DNA of 64,000 nucleotides from Parasulfuritortus sp036391875 (GCA_036391875.1 DASVZA010000023.1:22730-86729); one strand, 5' to 3'. Numbered from the stretch's first letter, positions 8,926 to 18,450 are shown. Program-made: numbers and translations. The notes: generated by a model not told the origin, from the letters alone.

Positions 8926-9657
8926 ATGAACGATTTCAGCCGTCCTTCCGGACGTACCCCCGACGCATTGCGCAGCATCCGCATCACCCGCCGCTACACC
9001 AAGCACGCCGAAGGTTCGGTGCTGGTCGAATGCGGCGACACCAAGGTCATCTGCACCGCCAGCGTGCTGGAGAAAGTGCCGTTCCATGTCAAGGGCAGCG
9101 GCGGAGGCTGGCTGACCGCCGAATACGGCATGCTGCCGCGGGCCACCCATACCCGAGGCGACCGCGAGGCGGCCAGGGGCAAGCAGAGCGGCCGCACCCA
9201 GGAGATCCAGCGCCTGATCGGCCGCTCGCTGCGGGCTGCGGTCGATCTCGAAAAGCTGGGCGAACGGACCCTGCACATCGACTGCGACGTGATCCAGGCC
9301 GACGGCGGCACCCGTACCGCCAGCATCACCGGCGCCTGGGTGGCGGTGCACGACGCCGTCGAATGGCTGGTCAAGGCCGGCCGCATTCCGGCCTCGGTGA
9401 TCCGCGACCATGTCGCCGCGATTTCGGTCGGCATCTATCGCGGCGTGCCGGTGCTGGACCTCGACTATGCCGAGGACTCCGATTGCGACACGGACATGAA
9501 CGTGGTGATGACCGGCTCCGGCGGCATCATCGAGATTCAGGGCACGGCGGAAGGCGCGCCGTTCCAAAGGAACGAACTGGAGGCGCTGCTCGATCTGGCC
9601 CAGGCCGGCATCGGACAACTGGTGGCGGCCCAGAAACAGGCTATCGGGGAGAACTGA
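8926..9657 (+). CDS. rph: Ribonuclease PH
   Basis: Phosphorolytic 3'-5' exoribonuclease that trims the 3' ends of tRNA precursors and takes part in rRNA decay. The 243-residue protein begins MNDFSRPSGRTPDALRSIRI, with the family signature RPSGRTPD...R, followed by CTASVLEKVPFH, AEYGMLPRATHTR and the phosphate-binding RSGRTQEIQRLIGRSLRA-like segment. Length is full. It lies 9 bases after the phosphatase gene and 2 bases before rdgB, a pairing common in proteobacteria. Confidence 0.96.
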   Translation: MNDFSRPSGRTPDALRSIRITRRYTKHAEGSVLVECGDTKVICTASVLEKVPFHVKGSGGGWLTAEYGMLPRATHTRGDREAARGKQSGRTQEIQRLIGRSLRAAVDLEKLGERTLHIDCDVIQADGGTRTASITGAWVAVHDAVEWLVKAGRIPASVIRDHVAAISVGIYRGVPVLDLDYAEDSDCDTDMNVVMTGSGGIIEIQGTAEGAPFQRNELEALLDLAQAGIGQLVAAQKQAIGEN

Positions 9658-9659
9658 AC

Positions 9660-10250
9660 ATGAAGAAAGTCGTCATCGCATCCAACAATCCGGGCAAGCT
9701 GCGCGAGATCCAGCAGATACTCGCCCCGCTGGCGATCGAGGCGGTGCCGCAGGGCAGCTTCGGCGTGCCGGAGTGCCCCGAGCCGCACGTCACCTTCGTC
9801 GAGAACTGCATCGCCAAGGCCCGCCATGCCTCGGCCCATACCGGCCTGCCGGCGCTGGCCGATGATTCCGGCATCTGCGTCGACGCCCTGAACGGCGCGC
9901 CGGGCGTCTATTCGGCCCGCTATGCCGGCGAGCCCAAGTCGGACGAGCGCAACAACCAGAAGCTGCTCGAAGCGCTCAAGGACAACCCCAACCGCAAGGC
10001 GCATTACTATTGCGTCATGGTCTACGTGCGTTATGCCGACGATCCCCAGCCGATCATCGCCGAGGGTGCCTGGCACGGCGAGATCATCGACGAGCCGCGC
10101 GGCGCCGGCGGCTTCGGCTACGACCCCTATTTCCTGGTGCCGGCCTTCGGCCGCACCGGCGCCGAGCTGACCGCCGACGAGAAGAACGGCATCAGCCACC
10201 GAGGCCAGGCCCTGCGGGCACTGGCGGCGAAGCTGCAGGCGGGGGAGTGA
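9660..10250 (+). CDS. rdgB: XTP/dITP diphosphohydrolase (RdgB/HAM1)
   Basis: Removes non-canonical purine nucleoside triphosphates (XTP, dITP, ITP) from the nucleotide pool by hydrolysing them to the monophosphate plus pyrophosphate. The 196-residue protein shows VIASNNPGKLREI at the N-terminus, LADDSGICVDALNGAPG with the catalytic aspartate, GAGGFGYDPYF and ISHRGQALRAL. The ATG at 9660 follows the rph stop by 2 bases. Its stop is close to a hairpin shared with the convergent chemoreceptor gene. Confidence 0.96.
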   Translation: MKKVVIASNNPGKLREIQQILAPLAIEAVPQGSFGVPECPEPHVTFVENCIAKARHASAHTGLPALADDSGICVDALNGAPGVYSARYAGEPKSDERNNQKLLEALKDNPNRKAHYYCVMVYVRYADDPQPIIAEGAWHGEIIDEPRGAGGFGYDPYFLVPAFGRTGAELTADEKNGISHRGQALRALAAKLQAGE

Positions 10251-10255
10251 TCGCA

Positions 10256-10279
10256 GCCTAGGGTGAACGCGCCCTAGGC
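10256..10279. terminator. Hairpin between rdgB and the convergent chemoreceptor gene
   Basis: The arms GCCTAGGG (10256-10263) and CCCTAGGC (10272-10279) are perfectly complementary around an 8-base loop. The TAG stop of the minus-strand gene lies inside the right arm. No T-tract follows on either side, so this may slow or protect both 3' ends rather than act as a classical intrinsic terminator. Confidence 0.5.
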
Positions 10280-11398
10280 CAGGCCGGCGCAGAGGATGGC
10301 CGGGTTCTGGTCGCCGCTGGCGGCCATGGTCTCCAGATTGCGCAGGACCAGGACGCTGGCGGTCTCCATTTTGGCCAGCGCCGCCAGGCCGGCCTGGACG
10401 TTTCCGGCGCGGTAGTGCTGCAGGGCCTCCATGCCGTGTTGGTGGACGTCGATATGGGGGCGCTCGATGTCGGCATAGCCCGGCAGCTTGGAGAAGCATT
10501 CCTTGCCGTCGCCCTCGTAATACCATTTGCCCAGGCGGCAGTGGGTGTGGCAGGACAGGTCCTCGGCGTTCTTGTCGGATAGGCCGAGAAAGACCTTGTA
10601 GACGTCCAGCTTGAACACCAGGTGGTCGACCTTGGCCGTCTCGATGAAGCTGCGCAGGGCGCTGGCGGCGATGGTCTCGATCATCCGGTTGGAAATGTCC
10701 TGCAGATCCTTGATGCCGTCGTAGGCCTGCTTGCCCTCGGTGCGGATGGCATCGGTTTCCTCGGGCGCCAGCTGGATCTGGTCGCGGACCTGGGCCGCCT
10801 CGGCCTGGATGGCGCTGACCAGGTCGGAAATCTCGCTGGTGGCCTTGCTGGTGCTCTCCGCCAGCTTGCGCACCTCGTCGGCCACCACCGCGAAGCCCCG
10901 GCCATACTCCCCGGCCCGGGCGGCCTCGATGGCGGCGTTGAGGGCGAGCAGGTTGGTCTGTTCGGCGATGCCGCGGATCAGGCGCACGATGCTGTCGATC
11001 TCGCCGGTACGGGTATGGAGCTGGGTGACAGCTTCGGAAGTGTTCTGCAGTCGCTGGGCGAAGCCTTCGATGCTGCCCGACATGTGTTCGATGATGTGGT
11101 GAGTGCCGCCGACGCTTTCGCAGGCGGTGACCACCCGGCCGGTTTCCGCCTTCATGGCTTGGGCCAGCGAGGCCAGCGAGTTCTGGGATTGGGCCAGGGT
11201 CTCGCCGTAGGACTGGAAGTGCAGGCCGGTGCCCTTGAGCAGTTCCAGTTCGCGGCTCAGCGCCTGTTTTTCATCCTGGTGGCTGCTGGCCGAAATCCTG
11301 ATCTCGTCCAGGTTGTCTTGTATGGCGAGCTTGTCCTGCTGCAGGATGCGGATTTGCTGCTCGAGCTGAGCGACTTTGGTGCCGTTACCGAATAACAT
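10274..11398 (-). CDS. Soluble methyl-accepting chemotaxis-type protein with CZB domain
   Basis: A cytosolic chemoreceptor-like signalling protein of 374 residues. An N-terminal coiled coil (KVAQLEQQIRILQQDKLAI) leads into an MCP signalling region whose tip matches GRGFAVVADEVRKLAEST, the site that contacts CheA/CheW. At the C-terminus is a CZB domain: DHLVFKLDV, CRLGKWYY and PHIDVH provide the His-Cys-His-His zinc set. No membrane segment is present. I chose ATG 11398 because GGGGAGG sits 8 bases upstream; the ATG at 11428 lacks such a site. CZB domains in chemoreceptors are known to sense zinc or hypochlorous acid. It is divergent from hemW. Confidence 0.92.
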   Translation of the reverse strand: MLFGNGTKVAQLEQQIRILQQDKLAIQDNLDEIRISASSHQDEKQALSRELELLKGTGLHFQSYGETLAQSQNSLASLAQAMKAETGRVVTACESVGGTHHIIEHMSGSIEGFAQRLQNTSEAVTQLHTRTGEIDSIVRLIRGIAEQTNLLALNAAIEAARAGEYGRGFAVVADEVRKLAESTSKATSEISDLVSAIQAEAAQVRDQIQLAPEETDAIRTEGKQAYDGIKDLQDISNRMIETIAASALRSFIETAKVDHLVFKLDVYKVFLGLSDKNAEDLSCHTHCRLGKWYYEGDGKECFSKLPGYADIERPHIDVHQHGMEALQHYRAGNVQAGLAALAKMETASVLVLRNLETMAASGDQNPAILCAGLA

Positions 11399-11448
11399 GC
11401 CTTCAACCTCCCCTAGATTGATCTGCACTACGAATTGTTAGCATAACC

Positions 11449-12615
11449 ATGTTGTCATCTCAAGATTTCCGTTTGTCGCCGCCGGGCCTGCAAAATTCGC
11501 CGCCGCTGGGGCTTTATATCCATATCCCGTGGTGCCTGAGGAAATGCCCCTATTGCGATTTCAATTCGCACGCGGTGCGCGGCGAGATGCCGGAGTCGGC
11601 CTATATCGACAGCCTGCTGCGGGAACTAGAGGGCGCCCTGCCGGATGTCTGGGGACGGCCGGTGGAGACGATATTCTTCGGCGGCGGCACGCCCAGCTTG
11701 CTGAGCCCGGAGGGGCTGGACCGCCTGCTGACCGCGGTGCGCACGCTGCTGCCGGTCCGGCCCTGGGCGGAGGTGACCCTGGAGGCCAATCCGGGCACCT
11801 TCGAAGCGGCGCGCTTTCGCGCCTTCCGGGCGGCCGGCGTTGATCGCCTGTCGATCGGCATCCAGAGTTTCGACGACCGCTTCCTGCAGGCCCTGGGCCG
11901 GGTCCACGACAGCCGCGAGGCGCGGGCGGCGGCTGAGGCGGCGCGCGGGATTTTCGATCGGCTCAATCTGGATCTGATGTATGCCTTGCCGGGCCAGACC
12001 CAGGCCGATCTCGACGCCGACCTGGCCGCAGCCCTGTCCTTCGAGCCCGACCACCTGTCCTGCTACCACCTGACCCTGGAGCCGAACACGGCCTTCGCCG
12101 CCGCGCCGCCGCCGGCCCTGCCGGACGACGATCTGGCCGCCGCCATGCAGGAACGGGTCGAGGAACGATTGGCGGCCGCCGGCTACGATCATTACGAGAC
12201 TTCGGCCTTCGCCCAGCCCGGCCAGGCCTGCCGGCACAACCTGAACTACTGGCGCTTCGGCGACTACCTGGGCATCGGCGCCGGTGCCCATTCCAAGCTC
12301 AGCTTCCACGACCGGGTGGTCAGGCGGGCCAACCGCAAGCTGCCGCGCGAGTACATGGCCGGCGCACCGGCCGAGGAACGGGTGCTGGAGCCGGATGACC
12401 TGCGCTTCGAATTCATGATGAACGCCCTGCGCCTGAGCGAGGGTTTCGAGAGCGGCCTGTTCCAGGAGCGCACCGGACTGAATTGGGAGGCGGTGCGGGC
12501 CGAGGTCGGTGCCGCCGAGGCGCGCGGCCTGCTGGAGCGGAAAGGGGTGATGGTGCGGCCCAGTCCGCTAGGCCGGCGCTACCTGAACGATCTGTTGCAG
12601 ATGTTCCTGGCCTGA
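11449..12615 (+). CDS. hemW: Radical SAM heme chaperone HemW
   Basis: HemW binds heme and a [4Fe-4S] cluster and helps insert heme into respiratory enzymes; it was formerly annotated as an oxygen-independent coproporphyrinogen oxidase. The 388-residue protein has LYIHIPWCLRKCPYCDF with the CxxxCxxC radical SAM motif, FFGGGTPSLL, and the HemW signature HNLNYW near residue 265. The first 20 residues are unremarkable. In betaproteobacteria hemW commonly follows rph-rdgB; here the chemoreceptor gene has come between them on the other strand. It ends 3 bases from the convergent sensor gene. Confidence 0.95.
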   Translation: MLSSQDFRLSPPGLQNSPPLGLYIHIPWCLRKCPYCDFNSHAVRGEMPESAYIDSLLRELEGALPDVWGRPVETIFFGGGTPSLLSPEGLDRLLTAVRTLLPVRPWAEVTLEANPGTFEAARFRAFRAAGVDRLSIGIQSFDDRFLQALGRVHDSREARAAAEAARGIFDRLNLDLMYALPGQTQADLDADLAAALSFEPDHLSCYHLTLEPNTAFAAAPPPALPDDDLAAAMQERVEERLAAAGYDHYETSAFAQPGQACRHNLNYWRFGDYLGIGAGAHSKLSFHDRVVRRANRKLPREYMAGAPAEERVLEPDDLRFEFMMNALRLSEGFESGLFQERTGLNWEAVRAEVGAAEARGLLERKGVMVRPSPLGRRYLNDLLQMFLA

Positions 12616-12618
12616 GCG

Positions 12619-13584
12619 TCAGCCGGGGAGGCCGCCGCTGCGCCAGAAGTCGAGGCCCTTGGCCAGGAACTCGTCGACCGGCACGTAGTGGGAACCGTCG
12701 CAGGAGAAGGTCAGGCCGACCACGCCGTTGTAGATGTTCAGGGTGCCGGTGCGCAGGTAGAACATCTCGTCCATGAAGCGCAGCCCGCGCAGGATGTCCA
12801 GTATCGGCCGGATCTGCTCGCGCCTGACCGCGGCATCGGCCGGGTAGGGACGGTTCGGGTAGGTCAGGCAGATGTCCGGGTCGGTCAGGGCGTCGATGTC
12901 GAGCAGCCGATAGCGCAGCGGGTCCTCGGTCAGCCAGATGACCGCGCGGCTGCTGGAGAAGTGCAGCATGACGTGGTGCACGCCGTGGTTGGTCATCAGT
13001 TCCTCGATCACCGACAGCACGGTCTCCGTGTTGGCGTCCATGACGCTGTCGGCGCGGGTCTGGTGGAATACCGTGCCGCGGATGGCCGGGTCGCCCTTGA
13101 TCTGCCGCCAGTAGGTCGGCTCCTTGTAGACCTGGCGGGTGATGGGCAGGTCGCGCAGGTCGAAGTCGGCGCCGATGAAGCCCAGCACGCCCCAGTCGGT
13201 GCCGCGCACCAGTTGGATGGCGGTCAGGGAAGGGCGCTTGTCGCGCAGGCCGATGTAGGCCTCGGACAGCAGGAAGCCGTCGGTCGGCACCATCTCCCGC
13301 ATATAGGGGCGTTGCGAGCGGTCACGGCCGAAGTCGTTGTCGATCGAGTCGCTGGGGCCGATGCTGCGGGTGAGCTGGATGGCGTCGGTGTCCAGCGCGT
13401 ACAGGTATTTCACCGAAGGCACCTCCGGGAGCACTTCGGCCAAAGCCGCTTCCAGGGCGGCGCGGTCGCGCCAGACCAGGCTGCAGGCGGTGGCAGCCTT
13501 GGTCAGCGGTTCGCGCAACAGGGTCTTCAGCGCCTCGCGCTGCTGGATGATGGCTTCCTGCAATGAGCCTTTGGTGGTATCCAT
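12619..13584 (-). CDS. PDC/Cache-like sensor domain protein
   Basis: A 321-residue soluble protein with no clear output domain. The central part (YLYALDTDAIQLT, RDRSQRPYMREM, LLSEAYIGLRDKRPSLTAI) resembles the ligand-binding PDC/Cache fold usually found outside the membrane in receptors, but here there is no signal peptide or membrane helix. The C-terminal half (VLSVIEELMTNHGVHHVML to FMDEMFYLRTGTLNIYNGV) is not recognised. Similar stand-alone cytosolic Cache proteins are known in betaproteobacteria without assigned function. It lies near the CZB chemoreceptor, so a shared signalling role is possible but unproven. Confidence 0.72.
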   Translation of the reverse strand: MDTTKGSLQEAIIQQREALKTLLREPLTKAATACSLVWRDRAALEAALAEVLPEVPSVKYLYALDTDAIQLTRSIGPSDSIDNDFGRDRSQRPYMREMVPTDGFLLSEAYIGLRDKRPSLTAIQLVRGTDWGVLGFIGADFDLRDLPITRQVYKEPTYWRQIKGDPAIRGTVFHQTRADSVMDANTETVLSVIEELMTNHGVHHVMLHFSSSRAVIWLTEDPLRYRLLDIDALTDPDICLTYPNRPYPADAAVRREQIRPILDILRGLRFMDEMFYLRTGTLNIYNGVVGLTFSCDGSHYVPVDEFLAKGLDFWRSGGLPG

Positions 13585-13671
13585 GTCGAATCGTAATGAT
13601 CGCTTTCCGGCGAGTATAACCGCTGCCCGGCCCGGTTATCGTCGACCGGCATCGAGTTGGAGGAGCATGTC

Positions 13672-13962
13672 GTGAAGAACGGTGTCCTGTTTTGCATCCT
13701 GTCCGCCTGGGCCGGCTGGGTCCTGGCGGATGCCGCTCCGTCAGCGGTTGAGACCGCCACCGGCCAGGATGATTCCATGGCCCGGCAATGCAGCCTGGCC
13801 TATCGGCGCCAGGACCTGCACTTCGTCCTGGCCCATTGCCCGGAGGAGGCCTGGGCCCTGGCCCGTGCCCAGTGCGAGCGGCAGGCCGACAGCGTGGCGC
13901 CGGCCTACGTCGAGTTCTGCAGCCGCTTCTACGACGGCACGGCGCCGAGCTACGGCCACTAG
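13672..13962 (+). CDS. Small secreted Cys-containing protein of unknown function
   Basis: A 96-residue protein whose N-terminus (VKNGVLFCILSAWAGWVLADA) reads as a signal peptide with a likely AxA-type cleavage. The mature part has four cysteines spaced C-x15-C-x11-C-x14-C, which could form two disulfides in the periplasm. I chose the GTG at 13672 because GGAGGAG lies 6 bases upstream. Its TAG stop shares the bases CTAG (13959-13962) with the stop of the convergent prfC gene. I do not recognise the family. The strong ribosome binding site and signal peptide argue that it is real. Confidence 0.68.
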   Translation: MKNGVLFCILSAWAGWVLADAAPSAVETATGQDDSMARQCSLAYRRQDLHFVLAHCPEEAWALARAQCERQADSVAPAYVEFCSRFYDGTAPSYGH

Positions 13963-15584
13963 GCGAATTTCTGGCCGTGCTCGCGCGTGGCGTGGAAGCC
14001 GACGTTGGGCCATTTCTCCATCAGCAGTTCCAGGTTGTAGCGGTTGGTCGCCAGGTAGACCGGGTTGCCGTCGACGTCCTCGCCCATGCGCAGCTGCTGG
14101 TCCTTCTCGAACTGGCGCCGCACGGCGTCGTCCGGGAAGGTCAGCCAGCGCGCGGTGTAGATGTCGGCCGGGGCATAGATCGCGTCGACGTTGTACTCGG
14201 TCTGCAGGCGCTGGGCGACGATCTCGAACTGGAGCTGGCCGACCGCGCCGAGCAGCATGCTGCCGGTGCTGGTCTCGAACACCTGGATGGCGCCTTCCTC
14301 GCCCAGCTCCTTGAGGCCCTTCTGCAACTGCTTGGACTTGATCGGGTCCTTGGAGCGGGCGGTGCGGAACATTTCCGGGGCGAAGTAGGGGATGCCCTTG
14401 AAGTGCAGGGCCTCGCCCTCGGTCAGGGTGTCGCCGATCTGCAACTGGCCGTGGTTGTGGATGCCGATGATGTCGCCGGCCACAGCGTCTTCCATGTGCA
14501 CCCGCTCGTTGGCCATGAAGGTCAGGGCGTTGGCGATCTTCATCTCGCGGCTCATGCGCTGGTGCTGGACCTTCATGCCGGGCGAGTAGCGGCCCGAGCA
14601 GACCCGGAAGAAGGCGATCCGGTCGCGGTGCCTGGGGTCCATGTTGGCCTGGATCTTGAACACGAAGCCGGTGAACGGTGCCTCGGCCGGCTCGACCATG
14701 CGGGTCTCGTTCCCGCCGGTTCCGGCGATACGCGACTGGGGCGGCGGCGCCCATTCGACCAGGGCCTGCAGGATCTCGCGCACGCCGAAGTTGTTGATGC
14801 CGGAGCCGAAGAACACCGGGCTCTGGTGGCCGGCCAGGAAGGCGGTGATGTCGAACGGCGAACTGGCCGACTGGATCAGGTCGACTTCCTCGCGCATCGG
14901 CCCCATCTCCATCGGGAACATCTGGTCCAGCTTGGCGTTGGCGAGGCCGTCGATCAGCTCGGTCTCGCCGCCGGCCCGTTCCTCGCCGGCCGTGAACAGC
15001 ATGGTCTGGTCGTGCAGCAGGTGGTAGACGCCGCGGAAGGCCTTGCCCATGCCGATCGGCCAGGTCACCGGAGCGCAGTCGATCTTCAGCACCGACTCGA
15101 TCTCCTCCAGTACCTCGACCGGCGGCTTCACCTCGCGGTCCATCTTGTTGACGAAGGTGATGATCGGCGTGTTGCGCAGGCGGCAGACTTCGAGCAGCTT
15201 GATGGTCTGTGCCTCAACGCCCTTGGCGGCGTCGATCACCATCACCGCGGCGTCGACCGCGGTCAGCACCCGGTAGGTATCCTCGGAGAAATCCTCGTGG
15301 CCGGGCGTGTCGAGCAGGTTGATGGTGTGGCCGGCGTAGTCGAACTGCATCACCGAGCTGGTCACCGAGATGCCGCGCTGCTTCTCCACCTCCATCCAGT
15401 CCGAGGTGGCGTGGCGGGCGCTCTTGCGGGCCTTGACCGTGCCGGCCATCTGGATGGCGCCGCCGAACAGCAGCAGCTTCTCGGTCAGGGTCGTCTTGCC
15501 CGCGTCGGGGTGGGAGATGATGGCGAAGGTGCGGCGGCGCTGGACGTCGCGCAGCAGGTCGGGAGGGAAGGGAGACGTGGTCAT
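13959..15584 (-). CDS. prfC: Peptide chain release factor 3
   Basis: RF3 is a GTPase that removes RF1/RF2 from the ribosome after peptide release. The 541-residue protein shows the G1 loop ISHPDAGKTTLTEKLL, switch I region KQRGISVTSSV, G3 LLDTPGHEDFSEDTYR, G4 FVNKMDRE, and the RF3-specific domains to the C-terminus (NVGFHATREHGQKFA). Length is typical of the family. It overlaps by four bases the convergent small secreted protein gene. The upstream same-strand neighbour is a membrane diguanylate cyclase 94 bases away. Confidence 0.96.
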   Translation of the reverse strand: MTTSPFPPDLLRDVQRRRTFAIISHPDAGKTTLTEKLLLFGGAIQMAGTVKARKSARHATSDWMEVEKQRGISVTSSVMQFDYAGHTINLLDTPGHEDFSEDTYRVLTAVDAAVMVIDAAKGVEAQTIKLLEVCRLRNTPIITFVNKMDREVKPPVEVLEEIESVLKIDCAPVTWPIGMGKAFRGVYHLLHDQTMLFTAGEERAGGETELIDGLANAKLDQMFPMEMGPMREEVDLIQSASSPFDITAFLAGHQSPVFFGSGINNFGVREILQALVEWAPPPQSRIAGTGGNETRMVEPAEAPFTGFVFKIQANMDPRHRDRIAFFRVCSGRYSPGMKVQHQRMSREMKIANALTFMANERVHMEDAVAGDIIGIHNHGQLQIGDTLTEGEALHFKGIPYFAPEMFRTARSKDPIKSKQLQKGLKELGEEGAIQVFETSTGSMLLGAVGQLQFEIVAQRLQTEYNVDAIYAPADIYTARWLTFPDDAVRRQFEKDQQLRMGEDVDGNPVYLATNRYNLELLMEKWPNVGFHATREHGQKFA

Positions 15585-15678
15585 GGCAAGGATTCAGTGG
15601 CGAAAGCCGCCGGCGGGAGGCCGGCTGCGGCGGCAATGATAGCAAACCGGCCGGCGATGTTCGCCTGCCGTGCCGAGA

Positions 15679-16521
15679 TCAGATGATGACGACCTTGTTC
15701 CGCCCGGTCTGCTTGGCCAGGTAGAGCGCATCGTCGGTGCGCTTGAACAGGCGGTCGTAGTCGTCGTCCGGCTGGAAGCGGGTGACGCCGATGCTGACGG
15801 TCAGCCGGCCAGCCTTGGGGAAGGTATGTTCTGCCACGGTCTGGCGCAGCTTCTCTGCCGTCGTTTCCAGGTTGCCGTCGCCGTCGCTGAAGGTGATCAG
15901 GCAGAACTCCTCGCCGCCGATGCGGAAGAAGTCGTCGGCGGCGCGCTTCGACTCCGAGATGAGCCGGGCCAGTTCCCTCAGCACTTCGTCGCCGGCCGCG
16001 TGGCCGAGATGGTCGTTGACGTCCTTGAAGCGATCGATGTCCAGCATCAGCAGCGCCAGGCCGCGGGGGTAGCGCGCTTCCTGGCGGATATGCTGGTTCA
16101 GCATGTCGTCGAACCTGCGCCGGTTGTAGATGCCGGTGAGCTGGTCGGTGACGGCCAGGGTCTCGAGTTGTTGTTCCATTGCCTTGCGGCGGGCGATTTC
16201 GAGCTGGAGACGGTCGTTTTTCTGTTTCAACTCGATGGTCAGTTCTTCGAGCAGAAAGCTGCCGTGGGCCAATCTGGCCTCGGCATCCTCGCGATGGCGC
16301 AACAGGATCGTGCTCTGGAATATGAGCAGCAGGATGATGGCGCTGGCCAGGAGCCGGACCGCGAGCTTGGACGGTTCGGGATGCAGCAGCAGGTTCAGGC
16401 AGGAACCGCCGGGATGGAAATAGCTGCACTCGATCCACAGGTCCACGGCCCAGAACAGTACCGCCGCGACCAGGCCGACTGCCGTGGCCAGACGGGAGGA
16501 GGAGCGGGACAGGGTTTTCAT
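15679..16521 (-). CDS. Membrane diguanylate cyclase (GGEEF)
   Basis: Predicted to synthesise cyclic di-GMP from two GTP. The 280-residue protein has two N-terminal membrane helices (about residues 11-30 and 52-74) with a short periplasmic loop holding two cysteines, then a coiled coil (LEELTIELKQKNDRLQLEIA) and a GGDEF domain about 120-280. The active site is intact: DIDRFKDVNDHLGHAAGDE and RIGGEEF. There is no RxxD inhibitory site at the usual place five residues before GGEEF (the sequence is KRAADDFFRIGGEEF). The loop could be a simple sensor, its ligand unknown. It may be co-transcribed with the GcvR-like gene 21 bases upstream. Confidence 0.93.
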   Translation of the reverse strand: MKTLSRSSSRLATAVGLVAAVLFWAVDLWIECSYFHPGGSCLNLLLHPEPSKLAVRLLASAIILLLIFQSTILLRHREDAEARLAHGSFLLEELTIELKQKNDRLQLEIARRKAMEQQLETLAVTDQLTGIYNRRRFDDMLNQHIRQEARYPRGLALLMLDIDRFKDVNDHLGHAAGDEVLRELARLISESKRAADDFFRIGGEEFCLITFSDGDGNLETTAEKLRQTVAEHTFPKAGRLTVSIGVTRFQPDDDYDRLFKRTDDALYLAKQTGRNKVVII

Positions 16522-16542
16522 CGTTCGGCGAAGGGGGATGTC

Positions 16543-17088
16543 TTAAGCGCGCGAGGGCTCGAATATGGCGTCCAGGTTCAGGTTGTCGCAATGGTCCAGG
16601 AAATCGCCGCGCAGGGTCGAGATGTGGGTGTCGGCCGGAATGCCGACGGTCATGTTGACCGAGAACATCGGGGTGCCGGTGTGCGGGGCGGGATATGTGT
16701 CGGTGGCCAGCTCCTCGATGTTGATGCCGCGCTGGGCGAAGAAGTTGGCCAGGTTGTGGACGATGCCGGGATGGTCCATGGCGACCACGTTGATGCTATA
16801 GGGCACCAGCGGCGCGGGGCGTTCGACCTCCTTGGTCCGCTTCTGGACGATGGTCAGGCCGAGTTCGGCGCCCACCGTGGTGAGCCGGTCCTCCAGCTTG
16901 GTGAGCGCGTCCCAGCGGCCGGAGACCAGCATGATCATGGCGAACTGGCCGCCCAGCAGCGCCATCCTGGACTCTTCGATGTTGCAGCCGGCATCGAGTA
17001 TGCGGCTGGTGAATTTCTGGACCAGACCGACCTGGTCTTCGCCGGTGGCGGTGATGACGAGATAGTCACGGGGATTCTGGGAGGTCAT
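16543..17088 (-). CDS. GcvR-like double ACT-domain regulator
   Basis: A 181-residue protein made of two ACT domains. The first starts DYLVITATGEDQVGLVQKF and carries NIEESRMALLGGQFAMIMLVS; the second starts YSINVVAMDHPGIVHNLANF and carries INIEELATDT. This is the architecture of GcvR, which in E. coli binds glycine and holds back the activator GcvA. No glycine cleavage genes are seen nearby, so the effector and partner here are not shown by the context. It could equally be a general ACT-type amino acid sensor. It lies between a dienelactone hydrolase and a diguanylate cyclase on the minus strand. Confidence 0.82.
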   Translation of the reverse strand: MTSQNPRDYLVITATGEDQVGLVQKFTSRILDAGCNIEESRMALLGGQFAMIMLVSGRWDALTKLEDRLTTVGAELGLTIVQKRTKEVERPAPLVPYSINVVAMDHPGIVHNLANFFAQRGINIEELATDTYPAPHTGTPMFSVNMTVGIPADTHISTLRGDFLDHCDNLNLDAIFEPSRA

Positions 17089-17137
17089 GCGGTATCCGAT
17101 TCTCGATGTTCAAGTTGAATTTTAGGCGGCGATGCAG

Positions 17138-17167
17138 AAATGGCGCGGCCCGCCGGGGCGGGCCGCC
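17138..17167 (-). terminator. Intrinsic terminator after the dienelactone hydrolase gene
   Basis: A perfect stem GCGGCCCG (17145-17152) with CGGGCCGC (17159-17166), extended by one C-G pair across the loop, lies about 20 bases past the stop of the minus-strand hydrolase gene. On that strand the stem is followed by GCCATTTC, a short T-rich stretch. It would separate the hydrolase from the GcvR-like gene. Confidence 0.6.
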
Positions 17168-17185
17168 TGGTTTCGGGCCGGGCGG

Positions 17186-17983
<798 letters not shown>

Positions 17984-18066
17984 GGAAATCTCCTCTCTCG
18001 GCCGAAGCCGGATTCGTTCGGTGCGGACAACTATATAGCCTCTCGCTCGGCTTGTCCTGTGCCGGA

Positions 18067-18450
18067 CTATTTCTCGAACAGTTCCCCGTCCAGGTAGTAC
18101 CAGCGCCCGTCCAGGCGTTCGAATCGGCTGTTCTCGTGCAGCCGGTGGGCCCGGCCGCCGACCTTGTAGCGGGCGACGAATTCGACCGTGGCGTGGTCGG
18201 CGTCGGGCTGGCTATGGCCCTTGATGGCCAGGCCCAGCCATCTGGCCGACGGGTCGGACTTCAGGTCGAGCGTGGCCGGCCGGGTGTCAGGGTGCCAGGT
18301 GGCGAGCAGATAGACCTCGTCCTGCAGGACGTAGGCGGTGTAGCGGGAGCGCATCAGGCTTTCCGCATCGGGCGCAGCTGCGCCGGTCAGGTAGCGGCCG
18401 CAGCAGTCGGCCAGGTCGACGGGACGACCGCAGGGGCAGGGTGGGTTCAT
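18067..18450 (-). CDS. YchJ-family protein with SEC-C motif (UPF0225)
   Basis: A 127-residue protein of the YchJ family, function not established. The N-terminus carries a SEC-C-type zinc motif (CPCGRPVDLADCCGRYL), then the family block LMRSRYTAYVLQDEVYLLATWH and an NTF2-like region ending RFERLDGRWYYLDGEL. ATG 18450 overlaps the stop of the EndoIII-like gene in an ATGA arrangement, indicating coupled translation. SEC-C motifs in other proteins bind zinc and may mediate protein contacts. Nothing in the neighbourhood reveals its job. Confidence 0.9.
   Translation of the reverse strand: MNPPCPCGRPVDLADCCGRYLTGAAAPDAESLMRSRYTAYVLQDEVYLLATWHPDTRPATLDLKSDPSARWLGLAIKGHSQPDADHATVEFVARYKVGGRAHRLHENSRFERLDGRWYYLDGELFEK

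Noticed and set aside
13788..15686. A 632-codon plus-strand frame opposite prfC
   Set aside because: No signal, motif or ribosome site; prfC on the other strand is fully motif-supported.
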